Assembly (NCBI GenBank): GCA_007376295.1
Contig: VMGB01000003.1
Span: 118,120-182,119 of the forward strand
DNA length: 64,000 nucleotides
Source: Parcubacteria group bacterium Gr01-1014_13
GTDB taxonomy: Bacteria > Patescibacteria > ABY1 > Magasanikbacterales > GWA2-37-8
Direction: 5' to 3'
This document shows positions 49,479 to 57,951 of this stretch, in pieces. Each line of letters opens with the position of its first letter. The stretch's first letter is position 1. Under the pieces are notes generated by a model. The model did no database searches. It was not told the DNA's origin and was given only the letters and a program-made list of their open reading frames with translations. Position numbers and translations under genes: made by a program.

Positions 49479-49479
49479 A

Positions 49480-49851
49480 TTATAAAACTTCCGGAGCTAA
49501 AGAAATAATTTTTTGGAATCCTTTGGAACGTAATTCTCTGGCTACTGGACCCAAAATACGTGTACCTTTTGGTTCTTTTGAACCTCTATCAATAATTACA
49601 CCAGCATTATCATCAAAACGAATATAGGTACCGTCTGGTCGGCGGGTTTCTTTATGTATTCTTACTAGAACCACATGCACAACTTCACCCTTTTTTACCA
49701 AACCATGTGGAGCAGCTTCTTTTACAGAACAAGTAACAATATCGCCAAGACGAGCATATCTTTTCTTGTAGCCGCCCAAAACACGGATGCATTGTAATTT
49801 CTTTGCACCAGTATTATCTGCGACTTGTAGCATTGAGCGATGTTGAATCAT
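49480..49851 (-). CDS. rplN: 50S ribosomal protein L14
   Basis: 123 aa. MIQHRSMLQVADNTGAKKLQCIRVLGG at the N-terminus, then FDDNAGVIIDRGSKEPKGTRILGPVARELR. Highly conserved beta-barrel at the subunit interface. Confidence 0.98.
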   Translation of the reverse strand: MIQHRSMLQVADNTGAKKLQCIRVLGGYKKRYARLGDIVTCSVKEAAPHGLVKKGEVVHVVLVRIHKETRRPDGTYIRFDDNAGVIIDRGSKEPKGTRILGPVARELRSKGFQKIISLAPEVL

Positions 49852-49860
49852 ATTCTGTAA

Positions 49861-50118
49861 TTACTTTTTTAAAATCTCAACCAATCTCCATTTTTTGGTT
49901 TTTGATATTGGGCGGGATTCTACAAACTTTACTTTATCACCCATCTTGGCTTCACCTTTTTCATCATGAACAGCGTACTTGCTGCTTACTTTGTAACTCT
50001 TGCCATATTTGGCGTGAAGTTTCATTGTTTCAACACGAACAACTATGGTCTTTGTCATAGCCACAGAAACTACCTCTCCGATAAATGTTCTTTTGCTTGT
50101 TTGTGTTGTTGTTTCCAT
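49861..50118 (-). CDS. rpsQ: 30S ribosomal protein S17
   Basis: 85 aa OB-fold protein. FIGEVVSVAMTKTIVVRVETMKLHAKYGKSYKVSSKYAVHDE and a C-terminal VKFVESRPISKTKKWRLVEI are typical. Confidence 0.97.
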   Translation of the reverse strand: METTTQTSKRTFIGEVVSVAMTKTIVVRVETMKLHAKYGKSYKVSSKYAVHDEKGEAKMGDKVKFVESRPISKTKKWRLVEILKK

Positions 50119-50131
50119 ATTAAATTATTAC

Positions 50132-50323
50132 TTATTTGCTTCCTGCCTTTTTTAAAAGCATAGAAACTCGCGCAATTACTTTTTTGGCTAAATTAATTTT
50201 GTGTACCTGCTTTAACTGTCGGGCATGCGCTTGGAAATTCAAAGTTTGAAGCTCGTGTCTGGTTGCAGACAATAGCTCTTTCAATTCTCCGGTGCTTTTA
50301 TTTTTTAAATCTTCCCATTGCAT
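50132..50323 (-). CDS. rpmC: 50S ribosomal protein L29
   Basis: 63 aa helical hairpin. WEDLKNKSTGELKELLSATRHELQTLNFQA and VHKINLAKKVIARVSMLL fit L29. ATG 50323 is chosen as it follows the rplP stop by 1 nt; a longer frame starting at 50341 would overlap rplP. Confidence 0.94.
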   Translation of the reverse strand: MQWEDLKNKSTGELKELLSATRHELQTLNFQAHARQLKQVHKINLAKKVIARVSMLLKKAGSK

Positions 50324-50324
50324 A

Positions 50325-50738
50325 TTAGTGTTTGGTGACAAATTTAGTTTTTACGCCAATCTTGAAAGCAGCCATTCTAATCGCTTCTTTAGCAGTCTCT
50401 TCTGGCACGCCGCCCATTTCGAACATTACTGTACCTGGTTTGATTACGGCAACATAATGATCTGGTGAGCCTTTACCTCCACCCATCGGAGTTTCATTTC
50501 CTTTTTTAGTAATTGGTTTATCTGGAAATATTCGGATCCAAATCTTACCACCTTTTCTTACATAGCGAGTCAAAACACGACGAGCAGCTTCAATCTGGCG
50601 GCTGCTGATCCATCCATGTTCTTGGCTTTTTATGCCAAAATCTCCGAAGGCCACAAAGTTTGCTCTGGTAGCAACACCAAGTGATCGACGTCGGCCCTTG
50701 TGCCATTTTCTATGTAATACTTTTTTTGGTAACAACAT
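50325..50738 (-). CDS. rplP: 50S ribosomal protein L16
   Basis: 137 aa. MLLPKKVLHRKWHKGRRR at the start, then WISSRQIEAARRVLTRYVRKGGKIWIRIFPDKPITKK and MGGGKGSPDHYVAVIKPGTVMFEMGG. Near the A-site of the peptidyl-transferase centre. Confidence 0.98.
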   Translation of the reverse strand: MLLPKKVLHRKWHKGRRRSLGVATRANFVAFGDFGIKSQEHGWISSRQIEAARRVLTRYVRKGGKIWIRIFPDKPITKKGNETPMGGGKGSPDHYVAVIKPGTVMFEMGGVPEETAKEAIRMAAFKIGVKTKFVTKH

Positions 50739-50747
50739 ATATTATGT

Positions 50748-51500
50748 TTACTTTGCTTTTCCAGCAGGTGCCGCTTTACGGACAGGTCTTTCGTGTTTTA
50801 CCGGCTCTTTTACAGCCCCTGTTGTCTTGGTATCTTCTTCTTTTTTAGCAAATTTATCTCTACGGCTAAAAGCTTCACCCTTATATATCCAAACTTTAAC
50901 ACCGATTTTTCCATACAATGTTTGCGCTTCAGAAATAGCGTAATCAACATCACTGCGCAATGTAATCAGCGACATTTTTCCAGCGCTTAACTTTTCAGTT
51001 CTGGCGATTTCTACACCATTCAAACGGCCGGACATACAAACTTTTACTCCTTGGGCGCCAGCGCTCATCACTCTTTCAATAAGCTGTTTCATTACGCGGC
51101 GGAAAGGAAAACGCTTTTCAATATCAGTAGCAGCATTTTGAGACACAATCTGTGCAGACAAAGCGGGATTGCGTACTTCTAAAATATTAATTTTAACTTT
51201 TAATTTTTGTTGAACGATTTTTCTTTCGATGTGGCGGCGTAAATCTTCTAGTCCCTGACCACCGCGACCAATAATCGTGCCTGGTTTAGCAGATAAAATA
51301 TATACAGTTAAATCTTTAGGAGTTCTTTCGATACTAATACCATCGATAAGTGATTCCTTTAATTTTTTTGTTAAAAAATCTCTGATACCAACTTCCTGCT
51401 CTAAAAATAGAGGCATTGATTTACCTTTAGCAAACCATTTTGAATCCCAGGAATAAATGGTTGGTATGCGATGAATTTTGGGGTGGACTTTATGACCCAT
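50748..51500 (-). CDS. rpsC: 30S ribosomal protein S3
   Basis: 250 aa. N-terminal MGHKVHPKIHRIPTIY and KH domain with AKPGTIIGRGGQGLEDLRRHIERK, then GVKVCMSGRLNGVEIARTEKLSAGKMSLITLRSDVDYAISEAQT. A basic, Lys/Ala/Pro-rich tail of about 35 residues follows. Confidence 0.98.
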   Translation of the reverse strand: MGHKVHPKIHRIPTIYSWDSKWFAKGKSMPLFLEQEVGIRDFLTKKLKESLIDGISIERTPKDLTVYILSAKPGTIIGRGGQGLEDLRRHIERKIVQQKLKVKINILEVRNPALSAQIVSQNAATDIEKRFPFRRVMKQLIERVMSAGAQGVKVCMSGRLNGVEIARTEKLSAGKMSLITLRSDVDYAISEAQTLYGKIGVKVWIYKGEAFSRRDKFAKKEEDTKTTGAVKEPVKHERPVRKAAPAGKAK

Positions 51501-51506
51501 ATAAAA

Positions 51507-51881
51507 TTATTTATCTGTCTTCTTAACTTCTTTTTTAATCTTTTTTTCCATTGTAGCCAAAACCAAATTGATATGGCTGGTTCTTTCGCGAATTGGGGTA
51601 GCTCGGCCGTGAGCTTTTGGCATCCATCTCTTTAATACTGGGCCGCCATCTACATAAATTTCAGATACTTTCAGATCTTCTACAGCTAAAGAATGATTGT
51701 GTTTAGCATTAGCAACAGCAGAATTTAAAAGCTTCAAGACAGGTCGAGCAGCTCTCTTTGGCATCACAGACAAAAGATCCAAAGCGCGGGTTACTTTCTT
51801 GCCGCGAATCATATCAACAATAAGTCTAACCTTGCGGGGACCCATTCTTAGAAATCTTAATTTTGCGGTTACTTGTGTCAT
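51507..51881 (-). CDS. rplV: 50S ribosomal protein L22
   Basis: 124 aa. AKLRFLRMGPRKVRLIVDMIRGKKVTRALDLL and the C-terminal loop KRWMPKAHGRATPIRERTSHINLVL, which lines the exit tunnel, identify it. Confidence 0.97.
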   Translation of the reverse strand: MTQVTAKLRFLRMGPRKVRLIVDMIRGKKVTRALDLLSVMPKRAARPVLKLLNSAVANAKHNHSLAVEDLKVSEIYVDGGPVLKRWMPKAHGRATPIRERTSHINLVLATMEKKIKKEVKKTDK

Positions 51882-51888
51882 ATATTAC

Positions 51889-52227
51889 TTATTTCTTTTT
51901 TTCATCTTTCTTGTCAGCAGGTGCTGGAGCGTTAGCTGCAGCGGCAACTGATTCTTGTTCTTTGGCCATCTTACCACCATGACGAATAAACTTCTTGGTA
52001 GGAGCAAACTCGCCCAAACGATGACCAACCATATTTTCATCAACTAATACGGAAAGAAAGTCTTTACCATTATGTACCAAAAAGGTTACAGCCACCATCT
52101 CTGGGGAAATAACACAAGCTCTAGACCAAGTTTTTATTGGCTGTCGCTTGCCGCTGGCTTTCATTTTTTGAACCTTACTCACTACTCTCGGATCAACGTA
52201 AGGGCCCTTTTTTAAACTTCTGGACAT
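51889..52227 (-). CDS. rpsS: 30S ribosomal protein S19
   Basis: 112 aa. MSRSLKKGPYVDPRV at the start, TWSRACVISPEMV and HRLGEFAPTKKFIRHG later. The last about 25 residues are an Ala/Glu/Lys-rich extension (usual length about 92). Confidence 0.97.
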   Translation of the reverse strand: MSRSLKKGPYVDPRVVSKVQKMKASGKRQPIKTWSRACVISPEMVAVTFLVHNGKDFLSVLVDENMVGHRLGEFAPTKKFIRHGGKMAKEQESVAAAANAPAPADKKDEKKK

Positions 52228-52243
52228 ATATTAGTGAAAAATT

Positions 52244-53089
52244 TTATTCTGATTTAACTCGGCGTGACTTAACCACAAACTTATCGCTCCACTTGCTTGG
52301 CTTACGGGTTTTAACACCTCTAGCCGGCTTACCATAAATGGTTTGTGGACCTCTTTTTTGACCAATTGGGTTATGACCCTCACCACCACCGTGTGGGTGG
52401 TCTACTGGGTTCATGTTCTTACCGTTTACACGTGGACGAATACCGCGCATGCGGTTTCTACCAGCTTTACCCCAGCGAATCAATCTGTAATCAGCATTAC
52501 CCATAGTACCAACAGAAGCAGTGCATTCTTTCAAAATCTTTCTAATTTCTCCGGATGGTAATTTTACTAAAGCATAGCCTTCTTCCATACCTACAAGCTG
52601 GGCTCCCATTCCGGCACCGCGCACCAACTGTCCGCCTTTACCTGGAGTTAATTCCAGATTGTGCACGAACATACCCACTGGGATAAATTCAAGCGGCATA
52701 CGGTTGCCTGATCTGGCTTCAATAGCTTTTTTGGAAGATAAAATTTTGTCGCCTACTTTTAATCCTTCTGGAGCAAGAACATAGGACTTCACACCGTCGG
52801 TATATTGTACCAAAGCAATGCGAGGTCCGCGATAAGGATCATATTCAATAGATAAAACAGTAGCTTCAACATCAAACTTAGCTAATTTGAAATCAACCAT
52901 GCGGTAAAACTTCTTTACTCCGCCACCTTGGTGTCTAACAGTAAGAACACCTTGGTTGTTGCGTCCGGAATTTGGAGTCAAGAAAACAATCAGAGACTTC
53001 TCTGGTTTTGTTTTAGTGATGTCAGCAAAAGCATCCACACTTGAGTGGCGTCGGCCGTCGCTGGTTGGTTTGTAGATCTTAATAGGCAT
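52244..53089 (-). CDS. rplB: 50S ribosomal protein L2
   Basis: 281 aa. IKIYKPTSDGRRHSSVDAFADIT at the N-terminus and the catalytic-centre region NPVDHPHGGGEGHNPIG, with KPARGVKTRKPSKWSDKFVVKSRR at the end. Full length. Confidence 0.98.
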   Translation of the reverse strand: MPIKIYKPTSDGRRHSSVDAFADITKTKPEKSLIVFLTPNSGRNNQGVLTVRHQGGGVKKFYRMVDFKLAKFDVEATVLSIEYDPYRGPRIALVQYTDGVKSYVLAPEGLKVGDKILSSKKAIEARSGNRMPLEFIPVGMFVHNLELTPGKGGQLVRGAGMGAQLVGMEEGYALVKLPSGEIRKILKECTASVGTMGNADYRLIRWGKAGRNRMRGIRPRVNGKNMNPVDHPHGGGEGHNPIGQKRGPQTIYGKPARGVKTRKPSKWSDKFVVKSRRVKSE

Positions 53090-53097
53090 AAATTTGT

Positions 53098-53622
53098 TTA
53101 AACTCCTGTATGGATATCAATTGTTTTGCCTTCTGGCAAAGTAACAATTGCTTTTTTATAATCATTTCTCTTTCCCATGCTGCGGCCAAAACGCACTCGG
53201 CGTCCTTCAATATTGGCCACGTTAACGTTCGCTGGCTTTACACCATAAACTTCTTCAATCGCTGTCTTGATCTGATTTTTGTTAGCAGATCGTACAACTA
53301 CAAAACTGTATTTATTCTTGCTTTCAGCGATAGCGCTCTTTTCAGTAATAAGCGGTTTTACTAAAACTTTGAAAGCAGTTGTATTTTTACCTAAAAATTT
53401 AGTTGCCTGCTCAGCTTTCTTCTCAGATTTCTTTTCAACATGAGCATGACCAGCATGGTCCTCGTGGACTTTCGCGGCTTTAACTTTCGATTCTTTCTTC
53501 TCTACTTTCTTCTCTGCCTTCTTTTCTTTGGCAACCACAACAGGCGCGGATTGCTTTTCGCCAATCTGGCTCAATTGCCCTTTCTTTTGTTTTCTGTGCA
53601 AAAAGTTATTTAGCAATCCCAT
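53098..53622 (-). CDS. rplW: 50S ribosomal protein L23 with long N-terminal extension
   Basis: 174 aa. The L23 domain occupies the last about 95 residues (FKVLVKPLITEKSAIAESKNKYSFVV ... AIEEVYGVKPANVNVANIEGRRVRFGRSMGKRNDYKKAIVTL). It is preceded by about 80 residues of Lys/Glu/Ala-rich sequence including a His-rich patch (VHEDHAGHAHVEK) not found in standard L23 (about 95 aa). L23 lies at the tunnel exit where SRP and trigger factor dock. ATG 53622 follows the rplD stop by 1 nt; the longer frame overlaps rplD. Confidence 0.95.
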   Translation of the reverse strand: MGLLNNFLHRKQKKGQLSQIGEKQSAPVVVAKEKKAEKKVEKKESKVKAAKVHEDHAGHAHVEKKSEKKAEQATKFLGKNTTAFKVLVKPLITEKSAIAESKNKYSFVVVRSANKNQIKTAIEEVYGVKPANVNVANIEGRRVRFGRSMGKRNDYKKAIVTLPEGKTIDIHTGV

Positions 53623-53623
53623 A

Positions 53624-54253
53624 TTATTTATTAAAAACTTTTTCAACAGTCTCTACACCAGCTCGGCTGATTAAGACAGTTGATTTTGATAACAAATCCA
53701 TCACGCTAAGATCTTCAGCTCTGACAGTCTTTACTGCTTTTAAGTTCTTAGTCATGCGCAAAACTGTTTCATTTTTACCAGGTGTAAGCAACAAAAATGA
53801 TTTTGCTTTTACTGGCAATACTTTTAAGAAATTCGCAAACAATTTTGTTTTTGGTTCAGCAAAATTAAAATCTTCAACTACTACCAAAGCGCTATTTCTA
53901 GCTCTGTCGCTCAAGCACATCTTAAGCGCTAAACGCTTGGTTTTCTTATTGATTTTTGTTTTGTAATTACGAACAGACAATGGACCAAAGGTCACGCCGC
54001 CGCCCTTCCAAATTGGAGAACGAATAGAACCATGACGAGCTCGGCCTGTGCCTTTTTGTGCCCAAGGCTTCTTGCCACCACCTCTTACTTCGCCTTTACT
54101 CTTTGTATCAGCCCAAGGTTCTCTTTGGTTGTTGGTTTGAGCAGTAAAAACTCCGTGCACTACTGTTGGGTTGGATTTAACACCAAAAATACTGTCTGAA
54201 AGATTCATTTCACCAGTTTCTTTTCCTTCTAGGTTGTAAACTTTAACTTTCAT
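53624..54253 (-). CDS. rplD: 50S ribosomal protein L4
   Basis: 209 aa. VKVYNLEGKETGEMNLSDSIFG at the start, the tunnel loop REPWADTKSKGEVRGGGKKPWAQKGTGRARHGSIRSPIWKGGGVTFGP in the middle, and a C-terminal VLISRAGVETVEKVFNK. Full length. Confidence 0.98.
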   Translation of the reverse strand: MKVKVYNLEGKETGEMNLSDSIFGVKSNPTVVHGVFTAQTNNQREPWADTKSKGEVRGGGKKPWAQKGTGRARHGSIRSPIWKGGGVTFGPLSVRNYKTKINKKTKRLALKMCLSDRARNSALVVVEDFNFAEPKTKLFANFLKVLPVKAKSFLLLTPGKNETVLRMTKNLKAVKTVRAEDLSVMDLLSKSTVLISRAGVETVEKVFNK

Positions 54254-54261
54254 ATAAAATA

Positions 54262-54860
54262 TTATACTGCTACAACTAGCTCTGGTACTGCCTCTACTTC
54301 TGGAGCAGAATTTTCAACAACGTTTGTTTTTAATTTCAATTCTCCCTCACCGCTAATTAACAACAAACCATTTCGGCCACCTGGAACTGCGCCTTTAATA
54401 TAGATTTCATTTACTTCCGGGTGAACTTCAATAATTTCCAAATTCTTTACAGTAATTCTTTCGCCACCCATGCGGCCACCCATTTTTTGGCCTTTGAAAA
54501 CTCTTTGTACAAACCTTTACCTTTTGATTCACCTACTACAACAACTTTGTCGCCAGTAGAGAATGTTTCTACAGTAATGGTATCGCCGCGTTTTACTTGG
54601 GCATCAGTTTCAATTTTAAAATCTTTCAAATTTCGAACCTTGTCCAGATCTTTTAAATGGCCGACTTGAGGCTGGGCCAATCGAGTTTCCTTTGTTTCGT
54701 CAAACCCAATCTGAACGGCTTTTAGGCCATTCTTTTTAACATTTTCTCTGACTTCTACAATTTGGCAAGGACCAGCTTGAACTTTCGTTACTGGCACCAC
54801 TACCCCGTTAGGTAGAAACACCTGAGTCATGCCTATTTTTTTACCTAAAATAAATTTCAT
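54262..54860 (-). pseudogene. rplC: rplC (50S ribosomal protein L3), apparently frameshifted and deleted
   Basis: Two overlapping frames together make L3. The first (54860 to 54447) starts FILGKKIGMTQVFLPNG and runs to VGESKGKG, then goes out of register. The second frame picks up at about 54505 with RVFKGQKMGGRMGGERITVKN and runs through YIKGAVPGGRNGLLLIS to 54262. Between GKG and RVFKG, E. coli L3 has about 37 residues (the conserved loop with HG and HR..GSIG near the peptidyl-transferase centre); here only 11 nt remain, a net loss of about 100 nt and a -1 frame change. L3 is essential, so an assembly or sequencing error is the likeliest cause. Confidence 0.85.
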
Positions 54861-54957
54861 ATAATACGGTGAAAACTGTAGATTTTTTTGGTTTAAAAAA
54901 CTAGAAACAACAACTTGCTTTTTAATTGGCCGCAGTCAACAAATTTTTTCTAACGAA

Positions 54958-54986
54958 ATCTTACTATAATTCTATTTTTTTGTCAA
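54958..54986 (-). promoter_or_regulatory. Promoter inside the S10 cluster, upstream of rplC
   Basis: TTGACA (54981-54986), 17 bp, TAAGAT (54958-54963) on the minus strand, in the 150-nt gap between rpsJ and rplC. A CCCGCC/GGCGGG hairpin lies just upstream, after the rpsJ stop. Confidence 0.7.
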
Positions 54987-55010
54987 TACCCGCCTTTGTG
55001 GCGGGAGAGA

Positions 55011-55379
55011 TTACATCTTAATCTCAATATCCACACCAGCTGGAACCTGCAAACTCATCAATGCATCCACGGTTTTAGCATTGGAATTTACAATATCTAT
55101 CAAGCGTTTATGGACTCGCATTTCGTATTGTTCGCGGGCATCTTTATGCACAAAAGTAGAGCGATTTACTGTAAACTTAGTCTTTTCTGTAGGCAAAGGA
55201 ATAGGTCCAACCACTTGAGCGCCATGTCTTTCGGCAGTCTCAATAATATTTTTAGTGGCTTGGTCTATAATTTTGTTATCATAAGCACGAATCTTAATTC
55301 TGATTCGGCTAATAACTTCCGCGTCTGGTGTTGCAGTTTTGTGAGTCGCAGTTTTCTTTTGTGCCGGTGTTGCAGTCAT
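55011..55379 (-). CDS. rpsJ: 30S ribosomal protein S10 (NusE)
   Basis: 122 aa. ISRIRIKIRAYDNKIIDQATKNIIETAERHGAQVVGPIPLPTEKTKFTV, then RSTFVHKDAREQYEMRVHKRLIDI are signatures. A Thr/Ala/Lys-rich N-terminal extension of about 20 residues is added. ATG 55379 (MTATPAQKK) is chosen; the longer frame runs into the tuf hairpin. Also the NusB partner in antitermination. Confidence 0.96.
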   Translation of the reverse strand: MTATPAQKKTATHKTATPDAEVISRIRIKIRAYDNKIIDQATKNIIETAERHGAQVVGPIPLPTEKTKFTVNRSTFVHKDAREQYEMRVHKRLIDIVNSNAKTVDALMSLQVPAGVDIEIKM

Positions 55380-55403
55380 AATGTTTATTAAGGAACTATC
55401 AGA

Positions 55404-55435
55404 AGCCCCCTCCAACAAGAATGTCAAAGGGGGCT
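55404..55435 (-). terminator. Hairpin after tuf
   Basis: AGCCCCCT (55404-55411) pairs with AGGGGGCT (55428-55435). There is no clear T-run, so it may attenuate rather than stop transcription. A TTGACA (55422-55427) inside the loop could be the -35 box of rpsJ, with TCTGAT 18 bp away. Confidence 0.5.
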
Positions 55436-55443
55436 ATCCAATA

Positions 55444-56631
55444 TTATTTTGTTATTGTAGTTACTACACCTGAACCTACGGTTTTACCACCCTCGCGGAT
55501 AGCAAAGTTCATCTTTTCTTCCATAGCAACAGGAGTGATCAATTTGACCTTGAAAGATACGGTGTCGCCAGGCATAACCATTTCAGTGCCTGGAGCCAAT
55601 TCCACTTCTCCAGTTACATCAGTAGTTCTGATATAGAACTGTGGTTTGTAGCCTTTGAAAAATGGCTTGTGTCTGCCGCCTTCTTCTTTAGTTAAGATAT
55701 AAACCTGAGCATCAAATTCAGTGTGAGGAGTGATGCTACCTGGTTTAGCGATAACCATACCGCGTTCAACTTCTTCTTTCTTGGTACCGCGAAGCAATAA
55801 CCCAACGTTATCACCAGCTTGACCTTCTTTTAATTGCTTGTTAAACATTTCCACACCGGTAATAACAGTCTTGCCGATAGCTTCAGCCATACCTACAACC
55901 GCAGCTTCATCATTGATGTGAATAACGCCTCTCTCTAAACGGCCGGTTACTACTGTACCGCGGCCTTCAATGGAGAATACGTCTTCGATAGGCATCAAGA
56001 ACGGCTTATCAATATCGCGAGTAGGTTGAGGAATTGCATCACAAGCAGCCATTAAATCCATAACTGGTTTAGCAGCAGCTTCATCGGTAGGGTTCTGTAA
56101 AGCTTGCAAAGCTGAACCACGGATAATAGTAGTGGTGTCGCCAGGAAAACCATATTTCTTTAATAGATCGCGAACTTCGTCCTCTACCAAGTCAATCAAT
56201 TCTGGATCAGAAACTTGGTCAACTTTATTCAAGAAAACAACGATGTAAGGCACACCAACTTGGCGAGCTAACAAAATGTGTTCTCTCGTTTGAGGCATCG
56301 GACCGTCTGCAGCAGAAACAACTAAAATAGCGCCGTCCATCTGAGCAGCACCGGTAATCATGTTTTTAACATAATCGGCGTGTCCAGGACAGTCTACGTG
56401 AGCGTAGTGTCTAGCTTCAGTTTCGTATTCTACGTGAGCAGTGGAAATGGTAATACCACGAGCTTTTGACTCTGGTGATTTATCCAAATCATCAACGCCC
56501 TTATTTGAAGCGGCACCGCCGCGACTGCGCAAAACTGCTAAAATAGCAGCAGTTAGCGTTGTTTTACCATGGTCAACGTGACCAATAGTACCAATGTTCA
56601 AGTGTGGCTTGTTTCTAATAAACTCAGCCAT
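55444..56631 (-). CDS. tuf: Elongation factor Tu
   Basis: 395 aa. GTPase motifs GHVDHGKTTL, DCPGHADYV and NKVDQV, then the three-domain layout with GRGTVVTGRLERGVI and GGRHKPFFKGYKPQFYIRTTDVTG. Delivers aminoacyl-tRNA to the ribosome. Placed directly upstream of rpsJ, the usual str/S10 junction, with its own promoter and a structured leader. Confidence 0.98.
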   Translation of the reverse strand: MAEFIRNKPHLNIGTIGHVDHGKTTLTAAILAVLRSRGGAASNKGVDDLDKSPESKARGITISTAHVEYETEARHYAHVDCPGHADYVKNMITGAAQMDGAILVVSAADGPMPQTREHILLARQVGVPYIVVFLNKVDQVSDPELIDLVEDEVRDLLKKYGFPGDTTTIIRGSALQALQNPTDEAAAKPVMDLMAACDAIPQPTRDIDKPFLMPIEDVFSIEGRGTVVTGRLERGVIHINDEAAVVGMAEAIGKTVITGVEMFNKQLKEGQAGDNVGLLLRGTKKEEVERGMVIAKPGSITPHTEFDAQVYILTKEEGGRHKPFFKGYKPQFYIRTTDVTGEVELAPGTEMVMPGDTVSFKVKLITPVAMEEKMNFAIREGGKTVGSGVVTTITK

Positions 56632-56640
56632 AAGAGTTTG

Positions 56641-56690
56641 CTACTTACACGGCACTACACCGAGTGGTCGGTGATAGATTTTGTTCCAGC
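56641..56690 (-). promoter_or_regulatory. Structured leader of tuf mRNA
   Basis: In the 110-nt leader, CACCGA pairs with TCGGTG around CCAC, enclosed by an outer ACGGC/GCCGT stem. No Shine-Dalgarno sequence. It may stabilise the mRNA or regulate tuf; not a riboswitch I recognise. Confidence 0.4.
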
Positions 56691-56746
56691 CGTACTGTTT
56701 ATATTTAAAATTAAAAGGCAAATTTAATAATTTTTACCTCGCTGAG

Positions 56747-56775
56747 ATTATAACAGAAGTCCAAAAAAAATGCAA
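56747..56775 (-). promoter_or_regulatory. Promoter of tuf
   Basis: TTGCAT (56770-56775), 17 bp, TATAAT (56747-56752) on the minus strand. Confidence 0.75.
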
Positions 56776-56826
56776 GCCCCCTACCAAACTTGACCGGGGA
56801 AAACCTGTGGACAGGCTAAAAACCCT

Positions 56827-57258
56827 TTATTCTACCGGTTCTAAATAAAACTTCTCTTCATCCTCTTCGGCCACAATATCACTAGCCGAATGCTCCTGCT
56901 CTACCTGAACATTTGGATATTTATTTACGGTAATTGGAACTGTTTCGACAGACTTCTCTACCATCATCGCTTTTTCAAATTTTGGAGATTTTTCTACCAC
57001 TTCATCATATACTTCAACTCGTTCTCTGTCATTTGAAGCTCGCCAAATAGCTACATCACGATTTATTTTTTCCAACAATTCTTCTTCAGTTAATTTTTCT
57101 ACGCTACTTTCTCTTGCAGGAGTATGATCTAACATTTTTTCATATGCACCCAAATCCATCAGCATCATGACAGCATCGGATTCATTATCCATGATTACAG
57201 TTTTTTCTCCAGTTCGTTTTACCAAGTTGATCACTCTGTTTAATTGGGAATTTTGCAT
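56827..57258 (-). CDS. Small protein with Phd-antitoxin-like N-terminus, 143 aa
   Basis: The first about 45 residues (SQLNRVINLVKRTGEKTVIMDNESDAVMMLMDLGAYEKML) match the pattern of Phd/YefM-type antitoxins or similar small alpha/beta domains. The rest is acidic and disordered-looking (Glu/Val/Lys-rich), ending EEDEEKFYLEPVE. No toxin gene is adjacent. ATG 57258 is chosen over the longer frame, which crosses the terminator of the upstream gene. No Shine-Dalgarno sequence. Confidence 0.65.
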   Translation of the reverse strand: MQNSQLNRVINLVKRTGEKTVIMDNESDAVMMLMDLGAYEKMLDHTPARESSVEKLTEEELLEKINRDVAIWRASNDRERVEVYDEVVEKSPKFEKAMMVEKSVETVPITVNKYPNVQVEQEHSASDIVAEEDEEKFYLEPVE

Positions 57259-57302
57259 ACAAAAAGATGAATAAGTAATTTCGTATATCTTACCATTGGC
57301 TA

Positions 57303-57335
57303 AAAAAAATGCAAGCTCCGTCAAAGACGGAGCTT
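57303..57335 (-). terminator. Terminator of the 188-aa orphan
   Basis: AAGCTCCGTC/GACGGAGCTT stem (57313-57335), then T-run of eight on the minus strand. Confidence 0.9.
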
Positions 57336-57357
57336 AAGGCTTAAAAAAGAACGAACT

Positions 57358-57924
57358 TTACGACTGCTTACTGGGTGACCGACGCCAGCGTTGCCTGGGA
57401 TCATCAATACGATCCTTGGCATCCACCTTGGTCAAGGAAAACTTGTACAAGAAAAAATCTGATTCTGCTTTAGCGATAAAATACGGCAGAAGGCGAGGTT
57501 GAGATTTCATCGCCATCCATACCCAACGAACCATTTTGAACACATCTTTGATTGGGGCGCCGCTTTCATCATCCCAAAGATCTGTAAACCGAGCCACTTC
57601 TAGCACAAGATCTTCCTGTCCAATTACTACACCAACATCTGCTACCGAGACTGAATCATTGGCATACCATTCAATCTGATGTTCTGGATGTCGAATCAAA
57701 TATCGGTGCAGGAGACTTGAAATCCCTTGTGTGGCTGCGTACAGATTATACGCGCCATAAGTATCAGCAAGTTTACGCCCAAGCTCGAGAGCTTCACCTT
57801 CCAAAGAAGGTAGAAGTACCTCCTCCACGGCGAGCCGAATCGGCTCTTCATCTTTTTCTTGCAATTCAAGAATTTCTTCAACAGAATACAACTTATCATC
57901 ATCGTCATCTTTATCGTTTTCCAT
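57358..57924 (-). CDS. Orphan hypothetical protein, 188 aa
   Basis: Not recognised. An acidic N-terminus (ENDKDDDDDKLYSVEEILELQEKDEE), a helical middle (LGRKLADTYGAYNLYAATQGISSLLHRYL) and a basic C-terminus (DDPRQRWRRSPSKQS). AAGGAG lies before the ATG. Near-consensus promoter and a strong terminator: another complete cassette. Confidence 0.72.
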   Translation of the reverse strand: MENDKDDDDDKLYSVEEILELQEKDEEPIRLAVEEVLLPSLEGEALELGRKLADTYGAYNLYAATQGISSLLHRYLIRHPEHQIEWYANDSVSVADVGVVIGQEDLVLEVARFTDLWDDESGAPIKDVFKMVRWVWMAMKSQPRLLPYFIAKAESDFFLYKFSLTKVDAKDRIDDPRQRWRRSPSKQS

Positions 57925-57951
57925 TTTTTTCTCCTTGAAAAAGTTGACCGT

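Noticed and set aside
54470..54525. Programmed -1 frameshift at the A-run in rplC
   Set aside because: The second frame already matches L3 upstream of the A-run (RVFKGQK), so the frame change must occur earlier, at the deletion point. Slippage at the A-run alone would not restore the conserved sequence.
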